Notes: generated from the sequence alone by a model not told the origin. A DNA stretch of 64,000 bases from Alphaproteobacteria bacterium (GCA_009995595.1 JAACPE010000005.1:19925-83924), one strand, 5' to 3'; shown: positions 8,526-18,595, counted from the first letter of the stretch. Program-made: numbers and translations.

Positions 8526-9263
8526 ATGTTTGATTTAAGCGGAAAAACAGCCCTCATTACGGGCGCAACAGGCGGCATTGGCGGCGAAATTGCCAAGGCG
8601 CTGCACGCGCAAGGCGCGGTTGTTGCCATTTCTGGCCGTAATAAAGAAAAGCTTGATGCGCTTGCCGCTGAGCTTGGATCAAATACGCACGCGATTATCG
8701 CCGATCTTTCCAATTCCGAAGGCATCGCGCAACTGATTAAAGACGCCGAAGACGCAATGGGTCAAATTGATATCCTCGTGAATAATGCTGGGCTTACGCG
8801 CGATAATCTCTCCATGCGGATGAAGGATGAAGAATGGGACGAAGTGATCGATGTCAATCTCACCGCGCCGTTCAAACTCGCCAAGGCCTGTCAGCGTGGC
8901 ATGATGAAACGCCGCAATGGGCGCATTATCAACATCTCCTCCGTTGTTGGCACAACAGGAAATCCGGGTCAATGTAACTACGTCGCGTCAAAGGCCGGTT
9001 TAATGGGCTGGACAAAAGCAATGGGCATGGAAGTCGCCAGCCGCGGTATTACCGTGAACTGCGTCGCGCCGGGTTTTATCGCTACGGCGATGACGGAAGC
9101 TTTAACGGATGACCAGAAAGCCAAGATCAACGCCACTATCCCAATGAGCCGCATGGGCGCGCCCCATGAGATCGCCAGCGCTGTTGTGTATCTCGCCAGT
9201 GACGAAGCCGCCTACATGACAGGGGCAACTTTGCATGTTAATGGCGGGATGGCTATGGTATAG
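8526..9263 (+). CDS. fabG: 3-oxoacyl-ACP reductase
   Basis: NADPH-dependent short-chain dehydrogenase performing the first reduction of fatty-acid elongation. The cofactor motif TGATGGIG is at residues 12-19, NNAG at about 87, and the catalytic YVASK (Tyr152, Lys156) with the serine in NISSV. 245 residues, the standard length. An AAAGGAGAG ribosome binding site precedes the ATG. It is followed after 10 bases by a small membrane protein and then acpP and fabF. Confidence 0.96.
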   Translation: MFDLSGKTALITGATGGIGGEIAKALHAQGAVVAISGRNKEKLDALAAELGSNTHAIIADLSNSEGIAQLIKDAEDAMGQIDILVNNAGLTRDNLSMRMKDEEWDEVIDVNLTAPFKLAKACQRGMMKRRNGRIINISSVVGTTGNPGQCNYVASKAGLMGWTKAMGMEVASRGITVNCVAPGFIATAMTEALTDDQKAKINATIPMSRMGAPHEIASAVVYLASDEAAYMTGATLHVNGGMAMV

Positions 9264-9273
9264 TCGAGGGACG

Positions 9274-9696
9274 ATGAGCACATATAAAACACTCACCTAT
9301 TTAGGGGCTGGGCCCTTCTTGTTTTTAACAGTGTTTATGCTGCTCAATCCGCCTGCTGAACAAATTTTTGCTTTTCTTATCCTTATTTATGGCGGTTTTA
9401 TAACGTCATTTTTGGCGGGATCGCATTGGAAAGAGGCGATTAAGAAAAAAGATAAATCATTGCAATTTATATGTATGATACCAACAATCGTGAGTGTTTT
9501 TATTGTCATCTCCGCGGTTGTTTTCAATCCAATTTGGCTTTTGCCAATGCTCATGATCTTGTTTGTCTGGCTTTACAGGTTAGATACCAGCTTGTCAAAA
9601 GAGACACATAAAGATTACATCCTGGTGCGCCGAAATATCACAGTATTGATTTGTACGCTTCTTATTATTGCTTTTGCGATTTCTTATGACTTTTAA
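9274..9696 (+). CDS. small membrane protein, DUF3429-like
   Basis: About 140 residues with four to five hydrophobic helices. The pattern YLGAGPFLFL followed by SFLAGSHWKEA resembles the DUF3429 family of small inner-membrane proteins of unknown function. The ATG at 9274 is preceded by GAGGG and lies 10 bases after fabG, so it is probably cotranscribed. The downstream HAD gene overlaps its end by 11 bases. No catalytic motif is evident. Confidence 0.65.
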   Translation: MSTYKTLTYLGAGPFLFLTVFMLLNPPAEQIFAFLILIYGGFITSFLAGSHWKEAIKKKDKSLQFICMIPTIVSVFIVISAVVFNPIWLLPMLMILFVWLYRLDTSLSKETHKDYILVRRNITVLICTLLIIAFAISYDF

Positions 9697-10378
9697 ATTT
9701 CCTTATGATCTCATCATCTTTGACTGCGATGGAACGCTTGTGGATAGCGAATATCTGAACAATAAAATCAGTTCAGACTTACTCATCGAATTTGGCTTGA
9801 CTGATTACACACCGCAGCGCTGTATCCAAGAGTTTGCAGGCGTTAGCTGGACGACGATCAAACAGACATTAGAAGCGCGTCATGATGTCGAAATCCCGCG
9901 CGACCTCGTTGATAATTATATTACCCGCGTGAATGAGGCGATGACCACACTGCTTAAACCCATTCACGGTATGTTGGAATTTGTTGTTGATTGCAAGGCG
10001 CAGACAAAGATTGCTGTTGGATCCAATGGCATGCGCGATAATGTCTGGCGGTCATTGGAACTTACGGGTTTTTTAGACCATTTTACGCCAGAGCAGATCA
10101 TCACCAAAATTGATGTTCCCAATCCAAAACCGGCGCCTGATATGTTTTTAATGGCCGCCAATCTCGTAAATGCCAATCCTCAAAAATGCCTCGTGCTAGA
10201 GGACAGCGTGACAGGCACGCTGGCTGGAAATGCCGCCGGGATGGAGGTTTGGGGCGTGATGATGGCTTCACATGGCGATGAAAATGATAAAATAAACCAA
10301 AAACAAAAGCTAATCAGCGCGGGCGCATCGCATGTTTTTGAGGATATTATCCACATGCGGAAGCATCTAGGTATCTGA
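9686..10378 (+). CDS. HAD-superfamily phosphatase (phosphoglycolate phosphatase/beta-PGM-like)
   Basis: Haloacid dehalogenase-type hydrolase, subfamily IA. Motif I is IIFDCDGTLVDSE with both aspartates, motif II is VGSNG, and motifs III/IV appear as NPKPAPDMF and CLVLEDSVTGTLAG. The cap domain between them is helical. The start MTFKFPYDL at 9686 overlaps the preceding gene by 11 bases. Substrate cannot be told from sequence; this group includes phosphoglycolate phosphatases and beta-phosphoglucomutases. Confidence 0.87.
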   Translation: MTFKFPYDLIIFDCDGTLVDSEYLNNKISSDLLIEFGLTDYTPQRCIQEFAGVSWTTIKQTLEARHDVEIPRDLVDNYITRVNEAMTTLLKPIHGMLEFVVDCKAQTKIAVGSNGMRDNVWRSLELTGFLDHFTPEQIITKIDVPNPKPAPDMFLMAANLVNANPQKCLVLEDSVTGTLAGNAAGMEVWGVMMASHGDENDKINQKQKLISAGASHVFEDIIHMRKHLGI

Positions 10379-10509
10379 TATTATTATGATATTTCTACCT
10401 AAGGTGATAAAAAGACGAAATGACTTGCAATCATTCAATGGATTGGTAAAGTCCAGCCGAATTTGTTAATCAAAGTAATCATAGAAACAACCGAAAGTAA
10501 GGGGATATT

Positions 10510-10749
10510 ATGAGCGATATTGCAGACCGCGTTAAAAAGATTGTTATTGAACATCTTGGCGTAGATGAAGGCAAAGTAAATGAAGGCGCAAGCTTCATTG
10601 ATGATTTAGGTGCTGACTCACTGGACACAGTTGAGCTTGTTATGGCATTTGAAGAAGAATTTGGTGTTGAAATCCCAGATGACGCAGCAGAAAAAATCCA
10701 AACTGTTGGCGACGCTGTTTCTTTCATCACAGAAAACTCAGCATCTTAA
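10510..10749 (+). CDS. acpP: acyl carrier protein
   Basis: Carries acyl chains on a 4'-phosphopantetheine arm during fatty-acid synthesis. The attachment serine is Ser37 in [12 protein letters not shown]; 79 acidic residues, standard. Its own promoter region of about 130 bases precedes it, and fabF follows 41 bases downstream. The holo-ACP synthase that would modify it is at 41177. Confidence 0.97.
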   Translation: MSDIADRVKKIVIEHLGVDEGKVNEGASFIDDLGADSLDTVELVMAFEEEFGVEIPDDAAEKIQTVGDAVSFITENSAS

Positions 10750-10790
10750 TTGTTGATCATTCTGTTTTTCATACAGAATATTAAAGTACA

Positions 10791-12077
10791 ATGAGACGCG
10801 TTGTTGTCACTGGACTTGGAATAATATCCCCGCATGGCCTTGGTGTCGCGCGTAATTGGGATTGTATTACCTCAGGGAAAAGTGGTCTGTCTAAAATAGA
10901 GCATTTTAACGCGCCTCATAATATAGATGATTTTGCCTCACGCATTGCTGGGGTTATTCCAAAAACGACGGATGAAAACCCCCAAAACGGCGCTTTCAAC
11001 GCTGATCTTTTTGTGACGTCAAAAGAACAGCGCAAGATTGATCCTTTCATTACTTACGGTATTGTTGCTGCTGATGAAGCGATTGCTGATTCTGGATGGA
11101 AACCTGAAACGGATGAACAGTTTGAACGCACTGGTGTTTTGATTGGCTCTGGTATTGGTGGTTTAAGCACAATTTACGACAGTGCGATTACCTTGCATGA
11201 GCGTGGTCCGCGTAAATTATCACCCTTTTGTATTCCGGCAATGTTAATCAATCTTGTATCGGGTCATGTATCTATCCGTCATGGTTTTAAAGGCCCGAAT
11301 CACTCAGTTGTGACGGCTTGTTCCACGGGAGCACATGCGATAGGGGATTCGGCGCGCCTTATTATGCTAGGTGATGCGGATGTAATGGTTGCTGGTGGTG
11401 CAGAAGCGGCGGTTACACCGCTTGGTGTTGGTGGCTTTGCAGCGGCAAGAGCGCTGTCAACTTCGTATAACGATAACCCATCTGCAGGATCACGCCCGTT
11501 TGATGAAGGGCGTGATGGTTTTGTGATTGCTGAAGGTGCGGGCGTTCTTGTGCTTGAAGAATACGAACACGCAAAAGCGCGCGGTGCAAAAATTTACGCT
11601 GAAATTATTGGGTATGGCCTTTCTGGTGATGCCTATCATATTACATCTCCTGCCGAAAATGGTGACGGTGGCTATCGGGCCATGAAGGCCGCATTAAAAC
11701 GCGCCGAAATTAACCCAGAAGATATTGGCTACATTAATGCACATGGCACATCGACACCTGTTGGTGATGGTATTGAATGCACGGCGGTGAAACGCTTATT
11801 TGAAGGTCATTTGGACAATTTATCAATGTCGTCAACGAAATCATCAATCGGGCATTTGCTCGGCGCGGCTGGCGCGGTTGAAGCTATTTATTCTATTAAA
11901 GCGATTGAGACAGGTATCTTACCACCAACGCTTAATTTAGAAAATGTGTCGGATCCATGTCAGGGATTAGACCTTGTGCCGAAAGTTGCTAAAGAGAAAA
12001 AAGTCACGACTGTATTATCTAATTCATTTGGATTTGGCGGGACGAATGCGTCGATTATTATGCGTGCAATTGATTAA
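10791..12077 (+). CDS. fabF: beta-ketoacyl-ACP synthase II
   Basis: Condensing enzyme for chain elongation. The Cys-His-His triad is Cys177 in TACSTGAHA, His318 in NAHGTSTPVGD and His355 in SSIGHLLGAAG; the C-terminus has NSFGFGGTNAS. 428 residues, slightly long for the family. It follows acpP. In many alphaproteobacteria mltG comes next; here a convergent ligase-like gene is wedged between them. Confidence 0.97.
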   Translation: MRRVVVTGLGIISPHGLGVARNWDCITSGKSGLSKIEHFNAPHNIDDFASRIAGVIPKTTDENPQNGAFNADLFVTSKEQRKIDPFITYGIVAADEAIADSGWKPETDEQFERTGVLIGSGIGGLSTIYDSAITLHERGPRKLSPFCIPAMLINLVSGHVSIRHGFKGPNHSVVTACSTGAHAIGDSARLIMLGDADVMVAGGAEAAVTPLGVGGFAAARALSTSYNDNPSAGSRPFDEGRDGFVIAEGAGVLVLEEYEHAKARGAKIYAEIIGYGLSGDAYHITSPAENGDGGYRAMKAALKRAEINPEDIGYINAHGTSTPVGDGIECTAVKRLFEGHLDNLSMSSTKSSIGHLLGAAGAVEAIYSIKAIETGILPPTLNLENVSDPCQGLDLVPKVAKEKKVTTVLSNSFGFGGTNASIIMRAID

Positions 12078-12102
12078 TGTTATAATCTGCGCTTAATTTC
12101 CT

Positions 12103-13335
12103 TCATTTTTGTATCTTCTGATAGCTCAAATTCTTTTTTTTGTAATTCTTATCACGCGCTGCATAATAAAGATGATGTGAATGGGCAATCCCTAAGAAAA
12201 TCCAAAAATATGTAAATCGAATATTCTGGTGCGGTATTCCAAACAGAAAAACCATGCCAAGCAATAAATAATAATGTGTCGGCAATCGATAGAAGACAGC
12301 GGAAATAAACATCAAAAAGAATAAAACGCCGGCAATGCCGTAACTGAAAATTAGAGTGCCAAATCCAGAATGAATTTCTTGGGCGCCAATACCGAAACGA
12401 TAGAAAGCACCTTCGCCAGCCCCAAAGAAAATGTAATGGGGGAATTCGATAATTCGGTCATAGCCGCGCCCTGAGGCGCTATCATCATCTTCTTCGCCGA
12501 TATTATGAATGCGATCTGCCACAGCCGTAAATTGTTCAATCTGGGTAAAGCGGCGCTGTAACGTGTCAGGCTGAATGGCTTGAGAGAATAAAAATGCAAA
12601 TAAGCCCACTAAAGTCAGTATCCGACCATAGTTTGGCATATTAGGTAAAAACACAATAAGTGGAATTAACAGTGCAGACACAATCAGTCCCGCTTTTGAT
12701 AAAGAGAGGCTTTGGAGGAATAGCAGCATTCCAAAAAGGGCTAGATCAAGAAGTGTGAAGGGCTGATCGCGCTTTAAGATAATCAGAATGGCAGTTGATA
12801 ACACGCACCAATACGCCAATTGGTTTGGGTTGTTAAAGGTGCCTGTATTGCGAGAGACATCTATACCCCCAAAAAATGGGGCATAGATAAATTGGAACGT
12901 AATTGCCGCGGCTACAGCGATGTATGTGAGGCGGTTGAGTATTTCTGGGCTTTGGCGGAACATCACAATGGTGTAATAAAACGCCGCAAAATTGAACATG
13001 TAATAAACGCTGTGTTTGAGTAATCGGTCATCAAATAAAAAACTAAAATGCACCAAATTTATGGCCATTGTGAGAAGGGCAAACATAAACCCAAATAAAA
13101 ATACTTTAGATAATCCCCCACGATGACGGATCATTGTCACAAAAAGCGCTGGGAAGCCGCAAAAAAAGAGAAGATAATCGGCGGGTTGCGGCAATCCTTT
13201 TGAAAAGATGTAAAGAGGTGAGAGCAGAATGTATAAAATCCAGACAGCTGTGAAAAACAACGAAATGCGTTCTTCCAGAATATATCTATTCTGGTTGGGT
13301 TGCCATTGATGGGGGGCTTGCGCAAAGCTTGTCAT
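12103..13335 (-). CDS. O-antigen ligase/polymerase-like membrane protein
   Basis: A 410-residue polytopic protein with about ten membrane helices and a larger loop around residues 245-305, the layout of the Wzy/WaaL (O-antigen ligase) superfamily. Within the loop, EEDDDSASGRGYDRIIEFPHYIFFGAGEGAF resembles the W/G-rich periplasmic region of these enzymes when taken in short pieces. It would join or polymerise surface glycans at the inner membrane. It is convergent with fabF and divergent from mltG, and the polysaccharide genes at 14491-19903 support the role. Confidence 0.7.
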   Translation of the reverse strand: MTSFAQAPHQWQPNQNRYILEERISLFFTAVWILYILLSPLYIFSKGLPQPADYLLFFCGFPALFVTMIRHRGGLSKVFLFGFMFALLTMAINLVHFSFLFDDRLLKHSVYYMFNFAAFYYTIVMFRQSPEILNRLTYIAVAAAITFQFIYAPFFGGIDVSRNTGTFNNPNQLAYWCVLSTAILIILKRDQPFTLLDLALFGMLLFLQSLSLSKAGLIVSALLIPLIVFLPNMPNYGRILTLVGLFAFLFSQAIQPDTLQRRFTQIEQFTAVADRIHNIGEEDDDSASGRGYDRIIEFPHYIFFGAGEGAFYRFGIGAQEIHSGFGTLIFSYGIAGVLFFLMFISAVFYRLPTHYYLLLGMVFLFGIPHQNIRFTYFWIFLGIAHSHHLYYAARDKNYKKKNLSYQKIQK

Positions 13336-13446
13336 ATATCAGAAAGACCGAATAAGGCGTGATTTAGTATTGTTTCAAATGCTATTGTGCCTAAAATGAA
13401 CGCAAAAATCACGTCACAACTTGTTTATTATAAAAGTTTTTTATTT

Positions 13447-14451
13447 ATGGCTCAAAAAAAAGGTATTTTTCTCTCTCTTTTATCCATTTTACTGTTGTTA
13501 TGCGCGGGCGGCGCGGCACTTGGCGGGCTTGGTATCTATAAATTCTTGGAAGCGGGGCCTTTGGAGCAGCAGCGTCTTGTGCATGTAAAATCGGGAATGG
13601 GTGTGAGTGCGATTGCGGCGCTTCTTGAAAAAGAGCAAGTTATTGAAAATGCTCTCATTTTTAATATTGCGGCACGTTTGACGGAACAAGAAGGGTTTTT
13701 AAAGGCGGGTGAATATGAATTTCCCGCTAAAATTTCAATGGCCCAAGCGCTTCACAGGGTTCGCGCAGGCGATGTATTTGAGCGTAAAGTGACTATTCCT
13801 GAGGGACTGACGAGTTATCAGGTGGTAAAAATTCTAGAGGCTAGGGAAGATTTAGAGGGAGAGGTTGCCCAAATTCCAGAGGAAGGGACATTGCTTCCTG
13901 AAACATATCTATTTGTGGCAGGAGAGCAGCGCAACGATAAAATTAAAAAAATGCAGGATGCCTTGCAAACTATTTTAGATGCAGCATGGGAAAGCCGTCA
14001 GGCGGGATTGCCGCTAGAAAACAAGAGAGAGGCACTGACGCTTGCCTCGATTATAGAAAAAGAAACCAGTGTAGCAGAGGAGCGCCGCCGCATTGCAGGT
14101 GTTTTTATTAACCGCCTTAAAAAAGGTATGCCCCTTCAAACAGACCCGACAGTGATTTATGCAATTACAAAGGGCAAAATTCAAGATGAGGGTAAAGGGC
14201 CGTTAGGGCGGCGCTTGCTGCGCAAGGATTTAGATTTTGATGATCCTTATAACACTTATAAATATCCGGGCTTACCGCCGGGGCCGATTGCTAATCCGGG
14301 GAAGGCGTCGATTGAGGCGGCACTTAACCCTGAAAGCCATGATTATATCTATTTTGTGGCTGATGGGACAGGTGGGCATGCCTTTGCAAAAACGCTTTCG
14401 GAACATAATGCAAATGTGGCACAATGGCGCAAAGTTAGAGCGCGTCAATAA
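13447..14451 (+). CDS. mltG: endolytic murein transglycosylase MltG
   Basis: Cleaves nascent glycan strands in the periplasm, setting strand length. One N-terminal membrane helix (FLSLLSILLLLCAGGAAL) is followed by a LysM-like region and the YceG catalytic domain with LASIIEKETSVAEERRRIAG (catalytic Glu in IEKET), FINRLKKGMPLQTDPTVIY and YNTYKYPGLPPGPI. The start is uncertain: ATG 13447 puts the helix near the N-terminus; ATG 13396 or GTG 13387 add 17-20 residues. None has a good ribosome binding site. Confidence 0.92.
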   Translation: MAQKKGIFLSLLSILLLLCAGGAALGGLGIYKFLEAGPLEQQRLVHVKSGMGVSAIAALLEKEQVIENALIFNIAARLTEQEGFLKAGEYEFPAKISMAQALHRVRAGDVFERKVTIPEGLTSYQVVKILEAREDLEGEVAQIPEEGTLLPETYLFVAGEQRNDKIKKMQDALQTILDAAWESRQAGLPLENKREALTLASIIEKETSVAEERRRIAGVFINRLKKGMPLQTDPTVIYAITKGKIQDEGKGPLGRRLLRKDLDFDDPYNTYKYPGLPPGPIANPGKASIEAALNPESHDYIYFVADGTGGHAFAKTLSEHNANVAQWRKVRARQ

Positions 14452-14490
14452 AGGCTGCGCCAATATTCTTTTTTAAAGGTCATAATTTCA

Positions 14491-16428
14491 ATGTGCGGTA
14501 TCGCAGGATATTTTAGTTTAGATAAAAATACAGATCGCGCCCAAATGCTGGGTGTTGCTGATGCGATGCAAAAAACAATCGCTCATCGTGGCCCTGATGG
14601 GCATGGGGTGTGGCAAGATCCAGAGCTTCCTCTTATCTTAGCGCATCGACGCCTTGCTATTATAGATTTATCAAAAGATGGTCATCAGCCTATGCAGTCC
14701 CAATCGGGCCGTTTTGTTATCAGTTTTAATGGTGAGGTTTATAATTATCTTGAGATTAAAAAGAAGCTGCAAGAGGCCGGCCTGGATTTTAAAACTAAAA
14801 CAGATACCGAAGTTTTACTCACCGCGATTGAAACATGGGGATTTGAAAAAGCGCTCTCAAAGGTGAACGGCATGTTTGCGTTTGCACTTTGGGATAAGGA
14901 GACTCAACAGCTTCGTTTTGCGCGCGATCGGTTTGGTAAAAAGCCGCTTTATATTGGTTGGGCGGGACAAAATCTTGTCTTTGCCTCTGAGCTTAAAGCG
15001 TTCCACGCTCATCCTGCCTTTAAAAAAGAAGTGAACCGCAGCAGCCTTGCTCTATATATGCAATATGGTTATGTCTGCGCGCCGCATTCTATTTTTTCAA
15101 ATGTGTGGCAGTTTTTGCCAGGGTCTTGTCTTACGCTGGAGGTTCAAACACTTCGCTCTGGTACAAATTTATCTGATTATTTCCAAAAATACTGGGATTT
15201 ACCGAGTGTTGTGCGCGACAGAGGAATTGGTTCTTTTGCGCTTAGAGATGCTTATGAACAATTTGAAACCTTATTAGAAAAAGCGGTGTCACAGCGCATG
15301 ATCTCAGATGTGCCTTTAGGCGCATTTTTATCAGGCGGTATAGATTCAAGCGCTATCGTTGCATTGATGCAGAAAAATGCACCTGCGCCGATTAAAACGT
15401 TTTCGATTGGTTTTCAAGAGGCACATTATAACGAAGCCGAAAAAGCCAAAGCTATTGCGGCGCATTTAGGCACGCAGCATGAAGAATTTTATGTTAGTGC
15501 CCAAGATGCAATGAATGTCGTGCCAAGCTTAGCGGCTATGTATGATGAGCCGTTTGCTGATTCATCGCAAATCCCAACGCATTTAATAAGTAAGCTTGCC
15601 CGTCAAAAAGTGACAGTTGCCCTCACGGGCGATGGTGGTGATGAGATATTAGGCGGCTATGAGCGACATACCCATATCCCTGCGCTCTGGTCAAAAATGA
15701 GCTGGGCGCCGCAGTTTATCCGTCAGCCCATTGGGATTGCCGCGCAATTTATTCCGCAATCGCTGTATGATAAGATGAACTCAAAAACGCCGCATTTTGG
15801 CCGAAAAATGCACCGCGCGTTAAAGTTGATGACGCTCAAAGATCAGCAAGAAATTTATGAGCATCTTTTAGCAGCATGGCCAAATCCTGAGCAAGTCGTC
15901 ACAGGATCCACGCTCCCTGACATTCCTCTAAAGCAGCGTGTTGGCTGGTCAAAAAATCTATCTTTTGCTGAAGAGATGATGATGTCTGATTGCATCTCCT
16001 ATCGCAGTGATGATGTGATGGTCAAGGCAGATCGCGCCAGTATGGCGGTAGGATTAGAGCTTCGCGCGCCTTTGATGGACTATGAGCTTGCTGAATTTTG
16101 CTGGGAACTTCCGCTTAACATGAAAATTAAAGGAACAACGGGCAAGTTGCTTTTGCGGCATCTTTTAAAACAATATGTCCCGCAAAATTTAACGCATGGG
16201 CCAAAACAACATTTTGGCCTTCCACTGGATGAGTGGCTGAATGGGCCGCTTAAAGGGTGGGCAAATGATATGTTATCGGTGGAGCAGTTAAAAAAACAAA
16301 ATTATTTAGACGCTGAGCTTGTATCAAAGGCGTGGCAGGTTTATCAATCAGGAAAGCGAGACAAAGTATCGGCCAAGGCAATTTGGACGGCGCTTATGTT
16401 TCAATCTTGGTCACAGCGCTGGCTTTAA
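14491..16428 (+). CDS. asnB: asparagine synthetase (glutamine-hydrolysing)-like amidotransferase
   Basis: Class II amidotransferase with an N-terminal glutaminase (MCGIAGYF, nucleophile Cys2) and a C-terminal ATP-pyrophosphatase domain (FLSGGIDSSAIVAL). 645 residues. Genes of this type are common in surface-polysaccharide clusters, where the acceptor may be a sugar or peptide rather than aspartate. Here it is followed by an epimerase, a glycosyltransferase and a phosphatase-superfamily gene, so a role in glycan modification is as plausible as asparagine supply. Confidence 0.88.
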   Translation: MCGIAGYFSLDKNTDRAQMLGVADAMQKTIAHRGPDGHGVWQDPELPLILAHRRLAIIDLSKDGHQPMQSQSGRFVISFNGEVYNYLEIKKKLQEAGLDFKTKTDTEVLLTAIETWGFEKALSKVNGMFAFALWDKETQQLRFARDRFGKKPLYIGWAGQNLVFASELKAFHAHPAFKKEVNRSSLALYMQYGYVCAPHSIFSNVWQFLPGSCLTLEVQTLRSGTNLSDYFQKYWDLPSVVRDRGIGSFALRDAYEQFETLLEKAVSQRMISDVPLGAFLSGGIDSSAIVALMQKNAPAPIKTFSIGFQEAHYNEAEKAKAIAAHLGTQHEEFYVSAQDAMNVVPSLAAMYDEPFADSSQIPTHLISKLARQKVTVALTGDGGDEILGGYERHTHIPALWSKMSWAPQFIRQPIGIAAQFIPQSLYDKMNSKTPHFGRKMHRALKLMTLKDQQEIYEHLLAAWPNPEQVVTGSTLPDIPLKQRVGWSKNLSFAEEMMMSDCISYRSDDVMVKADRASMAVGLELRAPLMDYELAEFCWELPLNMKIKGTTGKLLLRHLLKQYVPQNLTHGPKQHFGLPLDEWLNGPLKGWANDMLSVEQLKKQNYLDAELVSKAWQVYQSGKRDKVSAKAIWTALMFQSWSQRWL

Positions 16429-16449
16429 GAGAATTTAGGATTATTGAAC

Positions 16450-17424
16450 ATGAAAATTGCAGTAACAGGTGGGTCAGGATTTATTGGGGGACGTCTTATC
16501 AAGCGTCTACAAATGCAAGGTCATGAGATTATTAATATTGATATCGCGTCAATAGCGCCAATTGACATTGAACATAAAGAGCCACTTATTCAAGCTTGCG
16601 CGGGGTGCGATGCGATTTATCATTTGGCGGCATTGCATCGTGATGATATTTTCCCCCGCTCGCGCTATTATGACGTTAATTCTGATGGTACAAAGAATGT
16701 TATTGAAGCGGCAAAAGCAAACGGTATCAAACGCATTATTTTTACAAGCACATTTGCGCTTTATGGATTGAACACCGGCATGCCTGATGAGATGAGCCAG
16801 CCAAAACCATTTAATGATTATGGTGCGAGTAAGCTGGAGGCCGAGGTGGCGCTTAAAACTTGGGCGCAAAGTAATTCTTCAAATATTGCAACCATCATTC
16901 GTCCTGTTGTGGTTTTTGGTGAGGGCAATCGTGGAAATGTTTATACGCTTCTAAATCAAATTACGAAAAAGCAATTTTTTATGATTGGCGATGGAACCAA
17001 TAAAAAATCTATGGCGTATGTTGAAAATGTTGCGGCGTTTTTAGAGTATTGCCTCAACGAAAAATCAAACTTTGAAATTTATAATTATGCGGATAAGCCT
17101 GATTTTAATATGAAGGATTTGATTACCTTAATTTATACGCATTTAGGTTGGGAAAAGCCAAAAATTTCAATTCCGTATGCTTTTGGCTTATATGCAGGGT
17201 ATGGGTTTGATGCGATTGCGCGTCTTACCAAAAAACAACTCCCCATAAGCGCGGTGCGTGTACAAAAATTTTGTGCCAACACAACGTGTGAAGCAGAAAA
17301 ATATCGTAAAGTGGGTTTTGTTCCTGAGTTTACGTTAGGTGAAGGTGTCCGCAGACAAATCGACCATGATTTTGCAGAATTTATCGCCAAAAGCGGCGAT
17401 TCAAAAATATCTAAATCTGCATGA
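16450..17424 (+). CDS. NAD-dependent epimerase/dehydratase
   Basis: Extended short-chain dehydrogenase acting on a nucleotide sugar. Rossmann motif GGSGFIGG is at residues 7-14, YHLAALHRDD follows, and the catalytic pair lies in YGASKLEAE. About 325 residues. ATG 16450 is preferred over an in-frame TTG six bases upstream. The stop overlaps the next glycosyltransferase by four bases (ATGA). The substrate cannot be told; a UDP-hexose is likely. Confidence 0.87.
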   Translation: MKIAVTGGSGFIGGRLIKRLQMQGHEIINIDIASIAPIDIEHKEPLIQACAGCDAIYHLAALHRDDIFPRSRYYDVNSDGTKNVIEAAKANGIKRIIFTSTFALYGLNTGMPDEMSQPKPFNDYGASKLEAEVALKTWAQSNSSNIATIIRPVVVFGEGNRGNVYTLLNQITKKQFFMIGDGTNKKSMAYVENVAAFLEYCLNEKSNFEIYNYADKPDFNMKDLITLIYTHLGWEKPKISIPYAFGLYAGYGFDAIARLTKKQLPISAVRVQKFCANTTCEAEKYRKVGFVPEFTLGEGVRRQIDHDFAEFIAKSGDSKISKSA

Positions 17425-18566
17425 TTGAAAAAAAGCATCCCCATGTTCTTATGATCTTAAATGATTTGGCTTGGTTTTGGTCTCATCGTCAGCCATTGGC
17501 CAAAGCAATCTTAAAACGCGATTATCGTCTTAGTCTTGCAACATCTGGCGCGGCGCATAGTGAAGAGGTCGCAAAAATGAATGTGGCGGGTTATGAATTA
17601 CCAGATCATGGTAAAGGGATTGGCCTTTTTTTTCATCTGAAAATCTTAATGGCCTTGATTAGTGTTATCAGCAAAACCAAACCTGATATTATTCATGTTA
17701 TTACTTTACGCCATGCATTTTATACAGGGATTGCGGCGCGTTTAATATTCTATAAGCCTGTGGTCTTTACGGTTGCTGGTCTTGGAAGTTTGTTTACCGA
17801 TAAATCCGCCAAAATGAATATGCTCCGTTCTATTGCAATACCTTTATTGCGTTTGGCGTTTAAAGGGCAAGGACGTTTTTTGATTTTTCAAAACCCAGAT
17901 GACCATCAATTGATGATTGAGCATGGCGTGGTTAAAGATGCTCAAACAACGATTATACGGGGATCTGGCGTTGATATATCAGAGTTTCCTTACACGCCTG
18001 AAAGTAGCATGCCAGAGCGTCCGATTGTTTTATTTTCCTCGCGCCTTATTCGTGAAAAAGGAATTGATGATTTTATCGAGGCCGCCCGCCTTTTAAAGGC
18101 AAAAGGCACGCGCGCCCGCTTTCAAATTGCGGGTGATGTATATGAAAAAAACCCTCACTCTTTAACGCGCGATGAAATATTGCGCCTTCATGATGAAGGG
18201 ATCATTGAGTGGTTGGGTCAGGTTCATGATATGCCTGCGTTGTTTAAAAAGATTAGTATCATGGTTTTGCCGTCCTATTACGGTGAGGGCGTGCCTAAGA
18301 TTCTGTTAGAGGCGGCGGCGATGGGGCGCCCTATTATTACATGTGATGTGCCCGGATGCCGCGAAGCGGTGCAAGATGGTGTTAATGGTATTTTAGTGCC
18401 GCCGAAAAGTCCGAGAGAGCTGAGCGCTGCTATAGAAAGGCTTTTGACTGATTTTGATCTTCGTCAAGTCTATGGCCGAGCAGGGCGTACTATAGTTGAA
18501 AAAGATTTTCATGTTGAGAGCGTAGTTTCACGTACGCTTGATATTTATGATTTAATGATGAAATAA
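17421..18566 (+). CDS. glycosyltransferase, GT4 family
   Basis: Retaining GT-B glycosyltransferase. The N-terminal domain (LAWFWSHRQPLAKAI, then KPDIIHVITLRH) and the C-terminal nucleotide-sugar domain (VLFSSRLIREKGIDDFIEA, then GEGVPKILLEAAAMGRPII) are typical, with the E-x7-E motif in the latter. 381 residues, cytoplasmic face of the membrane. Overlaps the epimerase by four bases, indicating one polysaccharide operon. Confidence 0.9.
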   Translation: MIEKKHPHVLMILNDLAWFWSHRQPLAKAILKRDYRLSLATSGAAHSEEVAKMNVAGYELPDHGKGIGLFFHLKILMALISVISKTKPDIIHVITLRHAFYTGIAARLIFYKPVVFTVAGLGSLFTDKSAKMNMLRSIAIPLLRLAFKGQGRFLIFQNPDDHQLMIEHGVVKDAQTTIIRGSGVDISEFPYTPESSMPERPIVLFSSRLIREKGIDDFIEAARLLKAKGTRARFQIAGDVYEKNPHSLTRDEILRLHDEGIIEWLGQVHDMPALFKKISIMVLPSYYGEGVPKILLEAAAMGRPIITCDVPGCREAVQDGVNGILVPPKSPRELSAAIERLLTDFDLRQVYGRAGRTIVEKDFHVESVVSRTLDIYDLMMK

Positions 18567-18595
18567 TACATAACAATTTTTAAAAGGGCCGCCAA

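Noticed and set aside
10347..10355. Perfect DnaA box TTATCCACA
   Set aside because: Lies inside the HAD gene at 9686-10378 with no cluster of other boxes or AT-rich unwinding region; not evidence for an origin.
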